Source: Nocardioides renjunii
GTDB lineage: Bacteria > Actinomycetota > Actinomycetes > Propionibacteriales > Nocardioidaceae
Direction of reading: 5' to 3'
NCBI RefSeq assembly: GCF_034661175.1
Contig: NZ_CP141058.1
Coordinates: 1,364,001 to 1,428,000, forward strand
Length of the DNA stretch: 64,000 bases
Below are positions 1-7,620 of the stretch, piece after piece. Position 1 is the stretch's first letter. Each line of letters begins with the position of its first letter. The translations under genes were made by a program, and so were the position numbers. The notes under the pieces were generated by a model that saw only the letters and a program-made list of their open reading frames with translations, was not told the DNA's origin and made no database searches.

Positions 1-623
1 CGGTCGTCGAGCGGCCGCCGTCGCGCGAGTCCGGGCGGGACCGGTCCGAGGCGCCGCAGCGACAGCTGCGGGTCCTCACCTGGGGACTCGTGCCGTCGTG
101 GGCCAAGGACCCCTCCATCGGCAACCGGATGATCAACGCACGGATGGAGACCGTGGCCGACAAGCCCGCCTTCCGCAAGGCGTTCGCCACCCGCCGCGCC
201 CTGCTGCCGGCCGACGGCTACTTCGAGTGGTACCCCACCTCGCAGACCAACGCCAAGGGCAAGCCGGTCAAGCAGCCGTTCTTCATCCGGCCCAAGGACG
301 GCGGGATCCTGGCCATGGCCGGCCTCTACGAGATCTGGCGCGACCCGGGCAAGGCGGAGGACGACCCCGACCGCTTCCGGTGGACGTGCACGGTGCTCAC
401 CACCCAGGCCGAGGACTCCCTGGGCCACATCCACGACCGGATGCCGCTCATGGTGGAGCGGGAGCGCTGGCACGAGTGGCTCGACCCCACGCACCCGGGT
501 GACACGTCGCTGCTCGTGCCTGCCGCCCCGGGCCGCCTCGAGGCGTACGCCGTCCCGACATTGGTGAGCAACGTGCGCAACAACGGCCCCGAGCTCGTCG
601 AGCCGCTGGAGGCCACGTCGTGA
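1..623 (+). CDS. SOS response-associated peptidase (SRAP/YedK/HMCES family), 5' end outside window
   Basis: This is the C-terminal part of an SRAP-domain protein, the family that forms a covalent DNA-protein crosslink with abasic sites in single-stranded DNA. The frame is open from the first bases of the window, so the N-terminus, including the catalytic Cys2, lies upstream. Visible family signatures are the block LTWGLVPSWAKD, then NARMET, the strand FEWY, and later the active-site histidine region HDRMP. An internal ATG at 90 exists but the upstream in-frame residues match the family, so it is not the start. It overlaps the next gene by four bases (GTGA), suggesting co-translation. Family assignment is firm; the abasic-site role is from knowledge of the family. 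Confidence 0.9.
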   Translation, partial: VVERPPSRESGRDRSEAPQRQLRVLTWGLVPSWAKDPSIGNRMINARMETVADKPAFRKAFATRRALLPADGYFEWYPTSQTNAKGKPVKQPFFIRPKDGGILAMAGLYEIWRDPGKAEDDPDRFRWTCTVLTTQAEDSLGHIHDRMPLMVERERWHEWLDPTHPGDTSLLVPAAPGRLEAYAVPTLVSNVRNNGPELVEPLEATS

Positions 624-1282
624 AGAAGGCGACGATCCGCGCGGTCGACACCCCGCACGGCGAGGGTCGGCTGCACACCCGGCGGGCCACCAGCCCGATG
701 GCGACGCTGCTGCTCAGCCACGGGGCGGGGGGCGGCGTGGAGTCGCGCGACCTCTGGGCGCTGGCCGACGCGCTGCCCGCGCAGGGCGTGTCGGTGGTCC
801 TGTTCGAGCAGCCGTGGCGGGTGGCCGGCCGCAAGGTCGCGACCGCGCCGCCCACGCTCGACGCGGCCCTGAGGTGCGCCGCCGACGTGATGCGGGTGCG
901 GACGCCCCTCGTGGTCGGCGGTCGGTCCGCGGGCGCCCGGTCGGCGGCGCGGACCGCCCGGTCGCTGGGGGCGACCGGTTGCCTCGCCCTGTCCTTCCCG
1001 CTCCACCAGCCCGGGCGGACCGAGCCGACCCGGCTGCCCGAGCTGCGCGGGGCCGGCCTGCCCACCCTGCTGGTGCAGGGCGAGCGTGACCCGATGGGGC
1101 GCCCCGACGAGTTCCCCGGCGACCTCGAGGCCGTCGACATGGTGGTCGTGCCCGGCGCCGACCACGGCCTCAAGGTGCCCGCCCGGGGCGAGGTGAGCCA
1201 AGAGGAGGCCATGGGGATCGTGGTCGAGTCGACGCTGGAGTGGCTGGTGCGCGAGGTGGTCGGGAATCCTCGGACGGGGTGA
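620..1282 (+). CDS. Alpha/beta hydrolase of the KANL3/Tex30 (dienelactone-hydrolase-like) type
   Basis: A 220-residue cytoplasmic alpha/beta hydrolase. The oxyanion-side motif LSHGAGGG is near residue 33, the nucleophile elbow GGRSAG places the serine at 103, the acid is probably Asp157 (GERDPMG) and the histidine His182 (GADHGLKV), so a full triad is present. The GTG start overlaps the stop of the SRAP gene. No substrate can be read from the sequence. The last 20 bases of the gene carry the -35-like element of the downstream sigR promoter. Confidence 0.85.
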   Translation: MKKATIRAVDTPHGEGRLHTRRATSPMATLLLSHGAGGGVESRDLWALADALPAQGVSVVLFEQPWRVAGRKVATAPPTLDAALRCAADVMRVRTPLVVGGRSAGARSAARTARSLGATGCLALSFPLHQPGRTEPTRLPELRGAGLPTLLVQGERDPMGRPDEFPGDLEAVDMVVVPGADHGLKVPARGEVSQEEAMGIVVESTLEWLVREVVGNPRTG

Positions 1283-1288
1283 CGTGTT
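1263..1288 (+). promoter_or_regulatory. SigR-type autoregulatory promoter of sigR-rsrA
   Basis: GGAAT at 1263-1267 and GTT at 1286-1288 are separated by exactly 18 bases, an exact match to the GGAAT-N18-GTT consensus of Streptomyces SigR and mycobacterial SigH promoters. The -35 element lies inside the end of the upstream hydrolase gene. The expected transcription start is near 1295-1299, at or next to the upstream in-frame GTG at 1298. Autoregulation by SigR is well known for this family; here it is inferred from the sequence match. Confidence 0.8.
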
Positions 1289-1364
1289 GAGCCCTGTGTG
1301 CAGTCACTGATCCTCGAACGCCCCCGCGCCACCGAGCGCGGTGCTTCGCCTGCACCCACAGCGC

Positions 1365-1370
1365 TATCGT
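1365..1370 (+). promoter_or_regulatory. Possible second (housekeeping) -10 box of sigR
   Basis: TATCGT lies eight bases before the ATG at 1379. By analogy with the constitutive promoter of sigR in Streptomyces it could give a transcript starting at or close to the ATG, producing the short SigR form. No clear -35 is visible, so this is tentative. Confidence 0.35.
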
Positions 1371-1378
1371 GGGAGGCG

Positions 1379-2038
1379 ATGACTGAATCAATCAAGGACG
1401 ACATGTCCCCGGCGGACGACGCCGTCGAGATCGTCGTGGATGACGAGTCCTCCGACGACCGGTCCGCGCGCTTCGAGCGCGACGCGCTGCCCTTCCTCGA
1501 CCAGCTCTACGGCGCGGCGATGCGGATGACGCGCAACCCCGCCGACGCCGAGGACCTCGTCCAGGAGACGTTCGCGAAGGCCTACAGCGCCTTCCACCAG
1601 TTCAAGCCCGGCACGAACCTCAAGGCCTGGCTCTACCGGATCCTCACCAACACCTACATCAACTCCTACCGCAAGAAGCAGCGCCAGCCGCAGCAGTCGA
1701 TGTCCGAGGACGTCGAGGACTGGCAGCTCGCACGCGCGGAGTCGCACTCCTCGACCGGGCTGCGCTCGGCGGAGATGGAGGCGCTGGAGCACCTCCCCGA
1801 CTCGGAGGTCAAGGACGCCCTGCAGCGACTGCCCGAGGAGTTCCGCCTCGCGGTCTACCTCGCCGACGTCGAGGGGTTCCCCTACAAGGAGATCGCCGAG
1901 ATCATGGACACGCCGATCGGCACCGTGATGTCGCGCCTGCACCGCGGTCGTCGCCAGCTGCGCGACATGCTCGCCGACTACGTCCGCACCAACGACCTGC
2001 TGCCGGCCTCGGCCACGGAGGGGGTGAAGGGGTCGTGA
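1379..2038 (+). CDS. sigR: ECF sigma factor SigR/SigH (thiol-oxidative stress)
   Basis: A 219-residue group IV sigma factor of the SigR/SigH family controlling the disulfide-stress regulon (thioredoxin, mycothiol and proteolysis genes). Region 2 is seen as [17 protein letters not shown] followed by [16 protein letters not shown], and region 4 as [17 protein letters not shown] with the helix-turn-helix [19 protein letters not shown] 1379 was chosen because GGGAGG sits at 1371-1376. The frame is also open from GTG 1298, giving a 27-residue N-terminal extension that may be a second isoform made from the SigR-dependent promoter. It overlaps rsrA by four bases (GTGA), the standard sigma/anti-sigma pairing. 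Confidence 0.95.
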   Translation: MTESIKDDMSPADDAVEIVVDDESSDDRSARFERDALPFLDQLYGAAMRMTRNPADAEDLVQETFAKAYSAFHQFKPGTNLKAWLYRILTNTYINSYRKKQRQPQQSMSEDVEDWQLARAESHSSTGLRSAEMEALEHLPDSEVKDALQRLPEEFRLAVYLADVEGFPYKEIAEIMDTPIGTVMSRLHRGRRQLRDMLADYVRTNDLLPASATEGVKGS

Positions 2039-2307
2039 GCACGCACGAGCACGGCAACGACGACTGCGTCGACTACATCGAGCGGATCGTCTACTTCCTC
2101 GACAACGAGCTCGACCAGGCCGACTGCGCCGTCGTCGAGATGCACCTGCGCGAGTGCGGTCCCTGCCTCGAGCGCTACGACCTCCAGCGGGCCGTCAAGC
2201 AGCTCGTCGCCCGCTCCTGCACGGAGTCGGCGCCGGAGTCGTTGCGCGACCGCGTACGCCTCCAGCTGCGCGAGGTCAGGATTCAGATCACCGAGGGCGA
2301 GGCCTGA
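2035..2307 (+). CDS. rsrA: Mycothiol-system anti-sigma factor RsrA (zinc-binding)
   Basis: A 90-residue redox-sensing anti-sigma factor that holds SigR inactive until thiol oxidation. The ZAS zinc site is intact with Cys11, His37, Cys41 and Cys44, in the same numbering as Streptomyces coelicolor RsrA, and further cysteines are at 31 and 62. There is no membrane segment. It is translationally coupled to sigR, and both should be transcribed from the SigR-type promoter at 1263-1288. Confidence 0.95.
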   Translation: MSTHEHGNDDCVDYIERIVYFLDNELDQADCAVVEMHLRECGPCLERYDLQRAVKQLVARSCTESAPESLRDRVRLQLREVRIQITEGEA

Positions 2308-2373
2308 CCCGATTCGCCGCTCACGGGGTTTTGTTGACACACTGCTCCGAGCACCGATTCCAGGAGGACGACC

Positions 2374-2448
2374 ATGGGCAAGACCGGACGCAAGCGCCGC
2401 GCTCGCAAGAAGAAGGGCGCGAACCACGGCAAGCGCCCCAACGCCTGA
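2374..2448 (+). CDS. 50S ribosomal protein bL37 (24 residues)
   Basis: A 24-residue, extremely basic peptide starting MGKTGRKRRARKKKGA and ending NHGKRPNA. The C-terminal ANHGKRPNA signature matches bL37, the very small actinobacterial large-subunit protein first seen in mycobacterial ribosome structures. The Shine-Dalgarno AGGAGG at 2362-2367 is strong, a TTGACA is present at 2334-2339, and a clear hairpin terminator follows at 2465, so it forms its own short transcription unit. It is short enough to be missed by normal gene callers. Confidence 0.85.
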   Translation: MGKTGRKRRARKKKGANHGKRPNA

Positions 2449-2464
2449 CGCGCGCACCACGTAG

Positions 2465-2490
2465 AAGTCCCCGCCGAGGCGGGGACTTTT
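2465..2490 (+). terminator. Rho-independent terminator after the bL37 gene
   Basis: A near-perfect GC-rich stem (AAGTCCCCGC pairing with GCGGGGACTT, tetraloop CGAG) is followed by TT. It sits 17 bases after the bL37 stop codon and before the convergent SDR gene. Confidence 0.85.
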
Positions 2491-2515
2491 GCATGTCGGG
2501 AGGAGGCGGTCGCGC

Positions 2516-3214
2516 TCAGACGAGCGGCTGGAGCTCGACGAGCACCGGGCACCCGTGTCCGGGGAAGCGCACGACGAAGTCCACCGCCGCCGCCACGTCC
2601 TCGGGCTGGAGCAGCGACGTCGGGTCCTCCACGCCCTGCGGCGAGAGGAGCCCGGCTCCCGCCGCGACGAGGCCGGGGGACACGACGCTGACCCGGACGC
2701 CGTGGCGCTTGACGTCGAGGAAGCTCGCGGCGGCCAGCGCCGCCAGGCCGTGCTTGCTCGCGACGTAGGCGGCGTTGTCGGGGAACACCCGGTGGGCGGC
2801 GCCGGACCCGACGAGGACGAGGGTGCTGGGCGACGTCGTCACCAGCCGCGTGAGCAGCTGCGGCGTGGCGCGGGCAGCGGCCACCAGGTTCACGTCCAGC
2901 AGGTGCGCCCAGGCGTCCGGGTCGGCCTCGTGGGCCGGTCCCCAGTCGAAGACGCCGACGGCCCAGACCACCACGTCGAGCGGGGACGGGGCCTCGCCGT
3001 CCAGCCGGGTCAGCCCCGCGCGGACCGCCTCGGCATCGGTCACGTCGACCTCCTGCGTCGACACCGAGCGACCGTGCTCCGCCACGAGCGCCGCCAACCG
3101 CGGCTCCGACCTGCCCCAGGCCGACACTGACCGCCCGCCTGCCACCAGCCGCCGCACTATCGCGGCGCCGATGTCGCTCGTGGCCCCGACGACCAACGCG
3201 TGTCCTGACGTCAT
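2516..3214 (-). CDS. SDR-family NAD(P)-dependent oxidoreductase
   Basis: A 232-residue classical short-chain dehydrogenase. The N-terminal nucleotide motif reads GATSDIGAA, a variant of TGxxxGxG, and WGRSE follows the second strand. The active site is YVASKHG (Tyr-x-x-x-Lys) with a serine in LVGSGAA upstream. The family is clear, the substrate is not. ATG 3214 was chosen; the frame extends 51 codons further upstream, but that part is low-complexity and unlike the family. A -10-like CACACT lies six bases before this ATG. Confidence 0.88.
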   Translation of the reverse strand: MTSGHALVVGATSDIGAAIVRRLVAGGRSVSAWGRSEPRLAALVAEHGRSVSTQEVDVTDAEAVRAGLTRLDGEAPSPLDVVVWAVGVFDWGPAHEADPDAWAHLLDVNLVAAARATPQLLTRLVTTSPSTLVLVGSGAAHRVFPDNAAYVASKHGLAALAAASFLDVKRHGVRVSVVSPGLVAAGAGLLSPQGVEDPTSLLQPEDVAAAVDFVVRFPGHGCPVLVELQPLV

Positions 3215-3384
3215 GCGGCCAGTGTGCCCCTGCCGTCCGACGCTGGTGCCCGACGCTGATGTCCGACGCTGGTTCCCGACGTACCGGCTCGCGCGTGCGG
3301 CGCCGGATATCGGTAGGGCTACGGATGCGGCGCGACCGGCCCGGCCGTCAGGCTCGGAGCACGCCATCGCTCCAGGAGACCGAC

Positions 3385-3573
3385 ATGTACACCACCCTTC
3401 GCCGCAGTGCGCACGCCGACCAGCTCGAGGCCGAGCTGCGCGACGCCCGCTGCTGCGACGCCCGCCGGCGGTGCGTCGGCTGCCAGGCCAAGGCCGACGA
3501 GATCCGCGCGGCCCGCCGCGACGCGATCATCTACTCGCTCAGCACCGTCAGGCCACGCCGCCCGGTGTCGTGA
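3385..3573 (+). CDS. Small cysteine-containing hypothetical protein
   Basis: A 62-residue protein I do not recognise. It starts at ATG 3385 with AGGAG at 3374-3378. It contains a cluster of cysteines (CCDARRRCVGC) that could bind a metal, flanked by helical charged segments (DQLEAELRDAR and KADEIRAARRDA). The spacing Cys-Cys-x5-Cys-x2-Cys is suggestive only. It stands alone between the SDR gene and the DinB gene. Confidence 0.55.
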   Translation: MYTTLRRSAHADQLEAELRDARCCDARRRCVGCQAKADEIRAARRDAIIYSLSTVRPRRPVS

Positions 3574-3700
3574 CCGGGGCCGAACCGCGCACACGGACCG
3601 GGTACGCGCCAGCCGGACCCACATGCGGCCGGTCGCAGCCGCCCCAGTCGCCGGGCGAGCGGCGTGACGGTTCCCACGCCACTTCGTCCGGATCGGCCCC

Positions 3701-3706
3701 TACGGT
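3701..3706 (+). promoter_or_regulatory. -10 box giving a leaderless small ORF
   Basis: TACGGT ends six bases before ATG 3713, the spacing expected for a leaderless transcript. It would drive the 37-codon ORF and the DinB gene behind it. Confidence 0.45.
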
Positions 3707-3712
3707 CGACCC

Positions 3713-3826
3713 ATGACCGCCTCCTACCCCGATCACGCTGTCCCCGTCGCCCAGGTCGACGCCGGCCGCGAGCCTGTCGCCCGCCGGTGCGCCACCTCGT
3801 CCGGTGGTGCGGTGCGCCATGGCTGA
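3713..3826 (+). CDS. Possible 37-codon upstream ORF coupled to the DinB gene
   Basis: This short frame begins MTASYPDHAVPVAQVDAG and ends in a TGA that overlaps the start of the next gene by eight bases (ATGGCTGA). Its ATG is six bases behind a TACGGT hexamer, so it is the likely first translated codon of the mRNA. It has no recognisable domain. Alternatives are a regulatory leader, or an N-terminus of the downstream protein separated by a frameshift. Confidence 0.35.
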   Translation: MTASYPDHAVPVAQVDAGREPVARRCATSSGGAVRHG

Positions 3827-4592
3827 GTTCGGCGAGGAGGACCTCAGCGGGTCGACGTTCGACCGGACCGACCTCAGTGGATCCACGTTCCGGGCGGCCT
3901 CGCTGAGCAACGTCACCATCCGGGGCACCGACCTGCACCACGTGAGGATGACCGGCGTCGAGCTCTGGGACGTCGACATCAGCGGCGAGATCAAGGACCT
4001 GCGGATCAACGGGGTCGACGTGACGGCCTACGTCGAGGCCGAGGTGGCCCGCCGCGAGCCGGACCTGGCGAAGATGCGTCCGGAGGACCCCGCCGGCTTC
4101 CAGGAGGCCTGGGCCCTGCTCGAGCAGCGATGGGACAGCACCGTCGGGCGGGCCCGGCGCCTGGACCCGCAGCAGCTCCACGAGCAGGTCGACGGCGAGT
4201 GGTCCTTCATCGAGACGCTGCGGCACCTCTCCTTCGCGACCGCCTCATGGGTCCACCGTGCGATCAACGGCGAGTCGGCCCCGTGGCACCCGCTCGACCT
4301 GCCGTGGGACGAGGCGCCCGAGGGCAGCTTCCCGCGCGACCGCGCCGCCCGACCCTCGCTGGACGAGGTCCTGGAGGTCCGCCGCGCCCGGCAGGCCGAC
4401 GTACGCCGCGTCATCGAGGGGCTCACCGAGGAGTCGCTCGCGGCCGAGACGACCCCGCCTGACGACGGCGGCTGGCCGCCGCCGCGTCCCTTCACGGTGA
4501 AGGAGTGCCTGTCGATCGTGCTCAACGAGGAGTGGTGGCACCGGACGTACGCCGAGCGTGACCTCGCCGTCCTCGAGACACGAGCCCAGTAG
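3819..4592 (+). CDS. DinB-superfamily protein with N-terminal pentapeptide repeats
   Basis: A 257-residue protein in two parts. Residues about 5-55 form pentapeptide-like repeats (DLSGSTF twice, then ASLSNVTIRGTDL), expected to fold as a right-handed quadrilateral helix. The rest is a DinB/YfiT four-helix bundle with the metal-ligand pattern: His in LRHLSFAT and the paired histidine in EEWWHRTYAERD. DinB-like proteins often act as thiol-dependent metalloenzymes, for example mycothiol S-transferases, but the substrate here is unknown. GTG 3804 is an alternative start in the same frame. Confidence 0.8.
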   Translation: MAEFGEEDLSGSTFDRTDLSGSTFRAASLSNVTIRGTDLHHVRMTGVELWDVDISGEIKDLRINGVDVTAYVEAEVARREPDLAKMRPEDPAGFQEAWALLEQRWDSTVGRARRLDPQQLHEQVDGEWSFIETLRHLSFATASWVHRAINGESAPWHPLDLPWDEAPEGSFPRDRAARPSLDEVLEVRRARQADVRRVIEGLTEESLAAETTPPDDGGWPPPRPFTVKECLSIVLNEEWWHRTYAERDLAVLETRAQ

Positions 4593-4732
4593 CCACGTTC
4601 CTGCAGCGCCCGCGCCTGTCTGCGTCGGTGGAAGCGGGGTCGCCGTTGGAGAGGCGGTCGGGGGGTGTCCGGTGTGGTGGGCCACTGCGGCGCCACTCGT
4701 CGTACGTCCGGGGCCCGGGCCGTGCTCGAACG

Positions 4733-5107
4733 TCACAGCCGGCTCATGAACCGCTCCGCGTCCACCACGACCCGCGTGATCTCCCCGGCCGCGAGCACCT
4801 TCCCGCCTGCGGTGTCCCGGGCGCTGACCGTGAAGCGGTGCAGGCGCCCGTCCTCGTAGGCGCTCGACGCGCTCACCTCGACGGTCGCCCCGACCGGGCT
4901 GGCCGCGAGGTGCTCGACCTGCACGCGGGTGCCCACGCTCGTGGCTCCCTCGGGCAGGACCGGGTCGAGGCAGGCGCAGGTGGCTGCCTCCAGCCAGGCG
5001 AGCAGCCGCGGCGTGCCGAGCACGGGGAGGGAGCCGCTGCCCACCGCCTCGGCGGTGTCCTCGTCGGAGACCGTGAAGGTCAGCGTGGCGGGCTCGGGGT
5101 GCGACAT
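4733..5107 (-). CDS. Hotdog-fold thioesterase, FlK-like
   Basis: A 124-residue single hotdog domain. The pattern of Thr (LGTPRLLAWLEAA), Glu in the long helix, and a late conserved segment (FTVSARD) resembles the fluoroacetyl-CoA thioesterase FlK and related small acyl-CoA thioesterases. No fluorometabolite context exists here, so a general acyl-CoA thioesterase is more likely. A GAAAGG ribosome site precedes the ATG. It is divergent from the ECF sigma gene at 5195. Confidence 0.75.
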   Translation of the reverse strand: MSHPEPATLTFTVSDEDTAEAVGSGSLPVLGTPRLLAWLEAATCACLDPVLPEGATSVGTRVQVEHLAASPVGATVEVSASSAYEDGRLHRFTVSARDTAGGKVLAAGEITRVVVDAERFMSRL

Positions 5108-5194
5108 GGCGGGCCTTTCGGAACTTCGTCGGACGGTGAGGCAACCTGAGGAGCACCCACACGTCTACCAGACATGAGCGCGAGGACCCTGGGC

Positions 5195-5713
5195 ATGGAG
5201 CCATCAGTGGACATCACTGAGCTCTACGCCGCCCACCGGCTGTCCCTGGTCCGGCTCGCGGTGCTGCTGGTCGACGACGTCGCCTCCGCCGAGGACGTCG
5301 TCCAGGACGCCTTCGCCGCGCTCGCCCGCCGCCCGGACGCGGTCCGGGACCCGTCGAAGGCGCTCGCCTACCTGCGCGTCTCGGTCGTCAACACCGCGCG
5401 CTCGTCGCTGCGACGACGGCGTACGGCGCGGGCGTACGCGCCGCCGCACGACCTGTCGCCGCCCACGCCCGAGGACAGCGCGGTGCTGGCGGAGGAGCAC
5501 CGTGAGGTCATCGCCGCGCTGCAGCAGCTCGCGCCCCGGCAGCGGGAGGTGCTCGTCCTGCGCTACTGGTCGAACCTCTCCGAGGCGGAGATCGCCCGGA
5601 CGCTCGACATCAGCCAGGGCACCGTCAAGTCGACCGCCAGCCGTGCGCTGGTCGCCCTGGAGAAGGCCATGCACGCCCACGTCGGACAGCGAGCGGGAGG
5701 GGAGGGGTCATGA
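5195..5713 (+). CDS. ECF sigma factor, SigE-type
   Basis: A 172-residue group IV sigma factor. Region 2 is DVASAEDVVQDAFAALARR and the region 4 helix-turn-helix is LSEAEIARTLDISQGTVKS. ATG 5195 was preferred because GAGGA is at 5182-5186, eight bases away; ATG 5174 is an in-frame alternative adding seven residues. The stop overlaps the next start (ATGA), so the membrane protein that follows is probably its cognate regulator. The stimulus is unknown. Confidence 0.85.
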   Translation: MEPSVDITELYAAHRLSLVRLAVLLVDDVASAEDVVQDAFAALARRPDAVRDPSKALAYLRVSVVNTARSSLRRRRTARAYAPPHDLSPPTPEDSAVLAEEHREVIAALQQLAPRQREVLVLRYWSNLSEAEIARTLDISQGTVKSTASRALVALEKAMHAHVGQRAGGEGS

Positions 5714-7116
5714 GCACCACGCCACGCACGACCACTGACGTCGAGGAGCGGCTGCGGGCCGCGCTGGCGGCGCGCGCCGACCTCGTCGGGCCCGACGACC
5801 TGACCGCGACGGCCCCGGCGCCGGTCGTGCCGCTGCGCTCCCGCTGGGCGTCGCCGTGGGTCCTCGTCGCCGCGGCGGCTGCCGTCCTGCTGGTGCTCGG
5901 CGTGGTCCTCGCCGGACTGCCGTCCCGCCAGCGGTCCGACGACGTCGCGCCGAGCCCCGAGGAGCCGCGCATCGAGCTGCCCGCCGACGTGGGACGCGAG
6001 TGGCAGGCCGACGACCTGTCGTCGGTCGAGCGCCTCGACCTCGACGGTGACGGCACGGACGAGGAGGTCGAGTTCCTGGCGGAGCCGAGCAAGGACTTCG
6101 ACGGCCGCACCCGGATCGAGACGACGCTCAGCTCGACGGGGGAGGAGGCGTACGGCATCGTGCAGCTCTCCACCACCATCGGCACCGACGCCCTCGACCC
6201 GATCGACGCCGACGGGGACGGCGACCAGGAGCTCGTCCTCTACGACGACGACCCGAGCGCCGTCGGCGGCGGCGGGTATCCCCTCGTCCTTGACCTGCGC
6301 GACGGCCTCCTGGTGCAGGCGGCGGTCGAGGATCCCGACCTGCTGGTCCGCGGCAGCGTGCCGGTGCCGGGGGAGGGGACCGAGCACTACGATGTCGTGC
6401 GCCTCCACGACTACTGGGTCGAGGACGGCCGGCTGTGGTCGGGCCGCTCGCGCAACGCGTACGCCGCCGGAAACATGACGCTCCACCGACCCGAGCGCGT
6501 CGTGCTCGAGGCCTGGACGTGGGCCCTCGACGACGCGGGCGTCCTGCGCGCGTCGGACCCCACGTGCCGCACGGACGTCCTCGGCGAGCGCGGGACCTGC
6601 GAGCCCGGCGAGGCCGACTCGCTGCCGCGGCTCGGACCCGCCGCGACGGGCACGATCGGCGAGGGGGAGCAGGCCGACTACGGCGAGGGCTTCTTCTTCA
6701 CCGGCGCTGTCGCCGACGGCGCGCTCGTCGCCCGGGTGGGCGACGCGGGCGAGATGCGGCTCGACCTGGCCGTGGACGACCCGCTGCTCAACACCCGGCA
6801 GCCCACCGGGGTCTTCTACGACGGCGCCTCCTTCGTGGTCACCTCCGCCTCCGACCCCGCGCTGGTCCAGGTCGTGGTCCAGCGCGGCGACGTCCTGAGG
6901 GTGGTGGAGCCGGTCGGCGAGGTCCCGCTGCGCGACGACGGCGACGTCCGGACGTGGCTGACGCGCGACGGTGCGCTCGTCACCGCGGTGGCGGACGGCG
7001 ACGCGTGGCGGACGTGGCAGTGGGAGATGGTGTCCGGCACCGAGATCGCCGCACTGCCCACCGGCACCGTCTGCTTCGACGACGTCGAGGACCCGGCGAC
7101 CGCGCGCGCCTGCTGA
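5710..7116 (+). CDS. Membrane-anchored FG-GAP-like protein, probable partner of the ECF sigma factor
   Basis: A 468-residue protein. The first 45 residues are cytoplasmic and basic or helical (VEERLRAALAARADL), followed by one membrane segment at about 49-70 (WVLVAAAAAVLLVLGVVLAG), and a 390-residue extracytoplasmic region. That region contains calcium-loop-like FG-GAP/VCBS signatures, DLDGDGTDEEV and DADGDGDQELV, then beta-rich repeats. The topology and four-base overlap with the sigma gene suggest an anti-sigma factor with an extracellular sensor. No zinc-binding anti-sigma motif is seen, so that role is inferred from context only. Confidence 0.65.
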   Translation: MSTTPRTTTDVEERLRAALAARADLVGPDDLTATAPAPVVPLRSRWASPWVLVAAAAAVLLVLGVVLAGLPSRQRSDDVAPSPEEPRIELPADVGREWQADDLSSVERLDLDGDGTDEEVEFLAEPSKDFDGRTRIETTLSSTGEEAYGIVQLSTTIGTDALDPIDADGDGDQELVLYDDDPSAVGGGGYPLVLDLRDGLLVQAAVEDPDLLVRGSVPVPGEGTEHYDVVRLHDYWVEDGRLWSGRSRNAYAAGNMTLHRPERVVLEAWTWALDDAGVLRASDPTCRTDVLGERGTCEPGEADSLPRLGPAATGTIGEGEQADYGEGFFFTGAVADGALVARVGDAGEMRLDLAVDDPLLNTRQPTGVFYDGASFVVTSASDPALVQVVVQRGDVLRVVEPVGEVPLRDDGDVRTWLTRDGALVTAVADGDAWRTWQWEMVSGTEIAALPTGTVCFDDVEDPATARAC

Positions 7117-7139
7117 GGGCCTGCTCAGGCTCCAGGCGC

Positions 7140-7619
7140 TCAGAAGGGCTTGGCGAACGCGATCAGGTCGACGCCCGGCATCGGGGACCAGTCACGCTGC
7201 GGGTCGCGGACGTAGCCGAGCCGGGCGTAGACGCGGTGGGCGGCGACCATGGTGGCGAGGGAGGACAGCGCCATGCCCGTCGCGCCGTGGAGCCTGGCCC
7301 GCTCCTCGCAGAGGGTGGCGAGGGCCGTGCCGGCGCCCGCACCCTGGGCTGCCGGGTCGACCGCCAGCATCCGGAACTCGCCCTCGTCGCTGCGACCGAT
7401 CTCGCGCCACGGCGACCCCGGTGGGCAGAAGGTGACGTTGCCGAGGAGCCGGTCGCCGTCGACCGCCACCCAGACCTCGGCCTCGGCGTCGCGCCGGGCG
7501 ACGTCGTGCAGCCGCGCGCGGTAGTCGTCCTCGGCGCCGGTGAGGAACGGCTCGTAGGCGGCCACGCACACGTCCCCGGCCGCGGCGTGCTCGCCGGGCC
7601 GGATGCGACGCAGCTCCAC
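7140..7619 (-). CDS. GNAT-family N-acetyltransferase
   Basis: A 159-residue GNAT domain. The acetyl-CoA pyrophosphate loop is visible as QGAGAGTALA (Q/RxxGxG/A), preceded by the beta-4 strand EFRMLAVDPAA and followed by YARLGYVRD near the C-terminus. The substrate cannot be inferred. Its start lies one base after the stop of the ThDP gene on the same strand, so the two are co-transcribed. Confidence 0.88.
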   Translation of the reverse strand: MELRRIRPGEHAAAGDVCVAAYEPFLTGAEDDYRARLHDVARRDAEAEVWVAVDGDRLLGNVTFCPPGSPWREIGRSDEGEFRMLAVDPAAQGAGAGTALATLCEERARLHGATGMALSSLATMVAAHRVYARLGYVRDPQRDWSPMPGVDLIAFAKPF

Positions 7620-7620
7620 C

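Noticed and set aside
4593-4732. Possible small genes in the gap between the DinB and thioesterase genes
   Set aside because: Short frames exist but without ribosome site, -10 box at the right spacing or conserved residues. I see nothing supported in this gap.
5563-6486. Minus-strand frame of about 300 codons opposite the FG-GAP-like gene
   Set aside because: Antisense shadow of the sigma factor and membrane protein genes. No recognisable domain or start signal.
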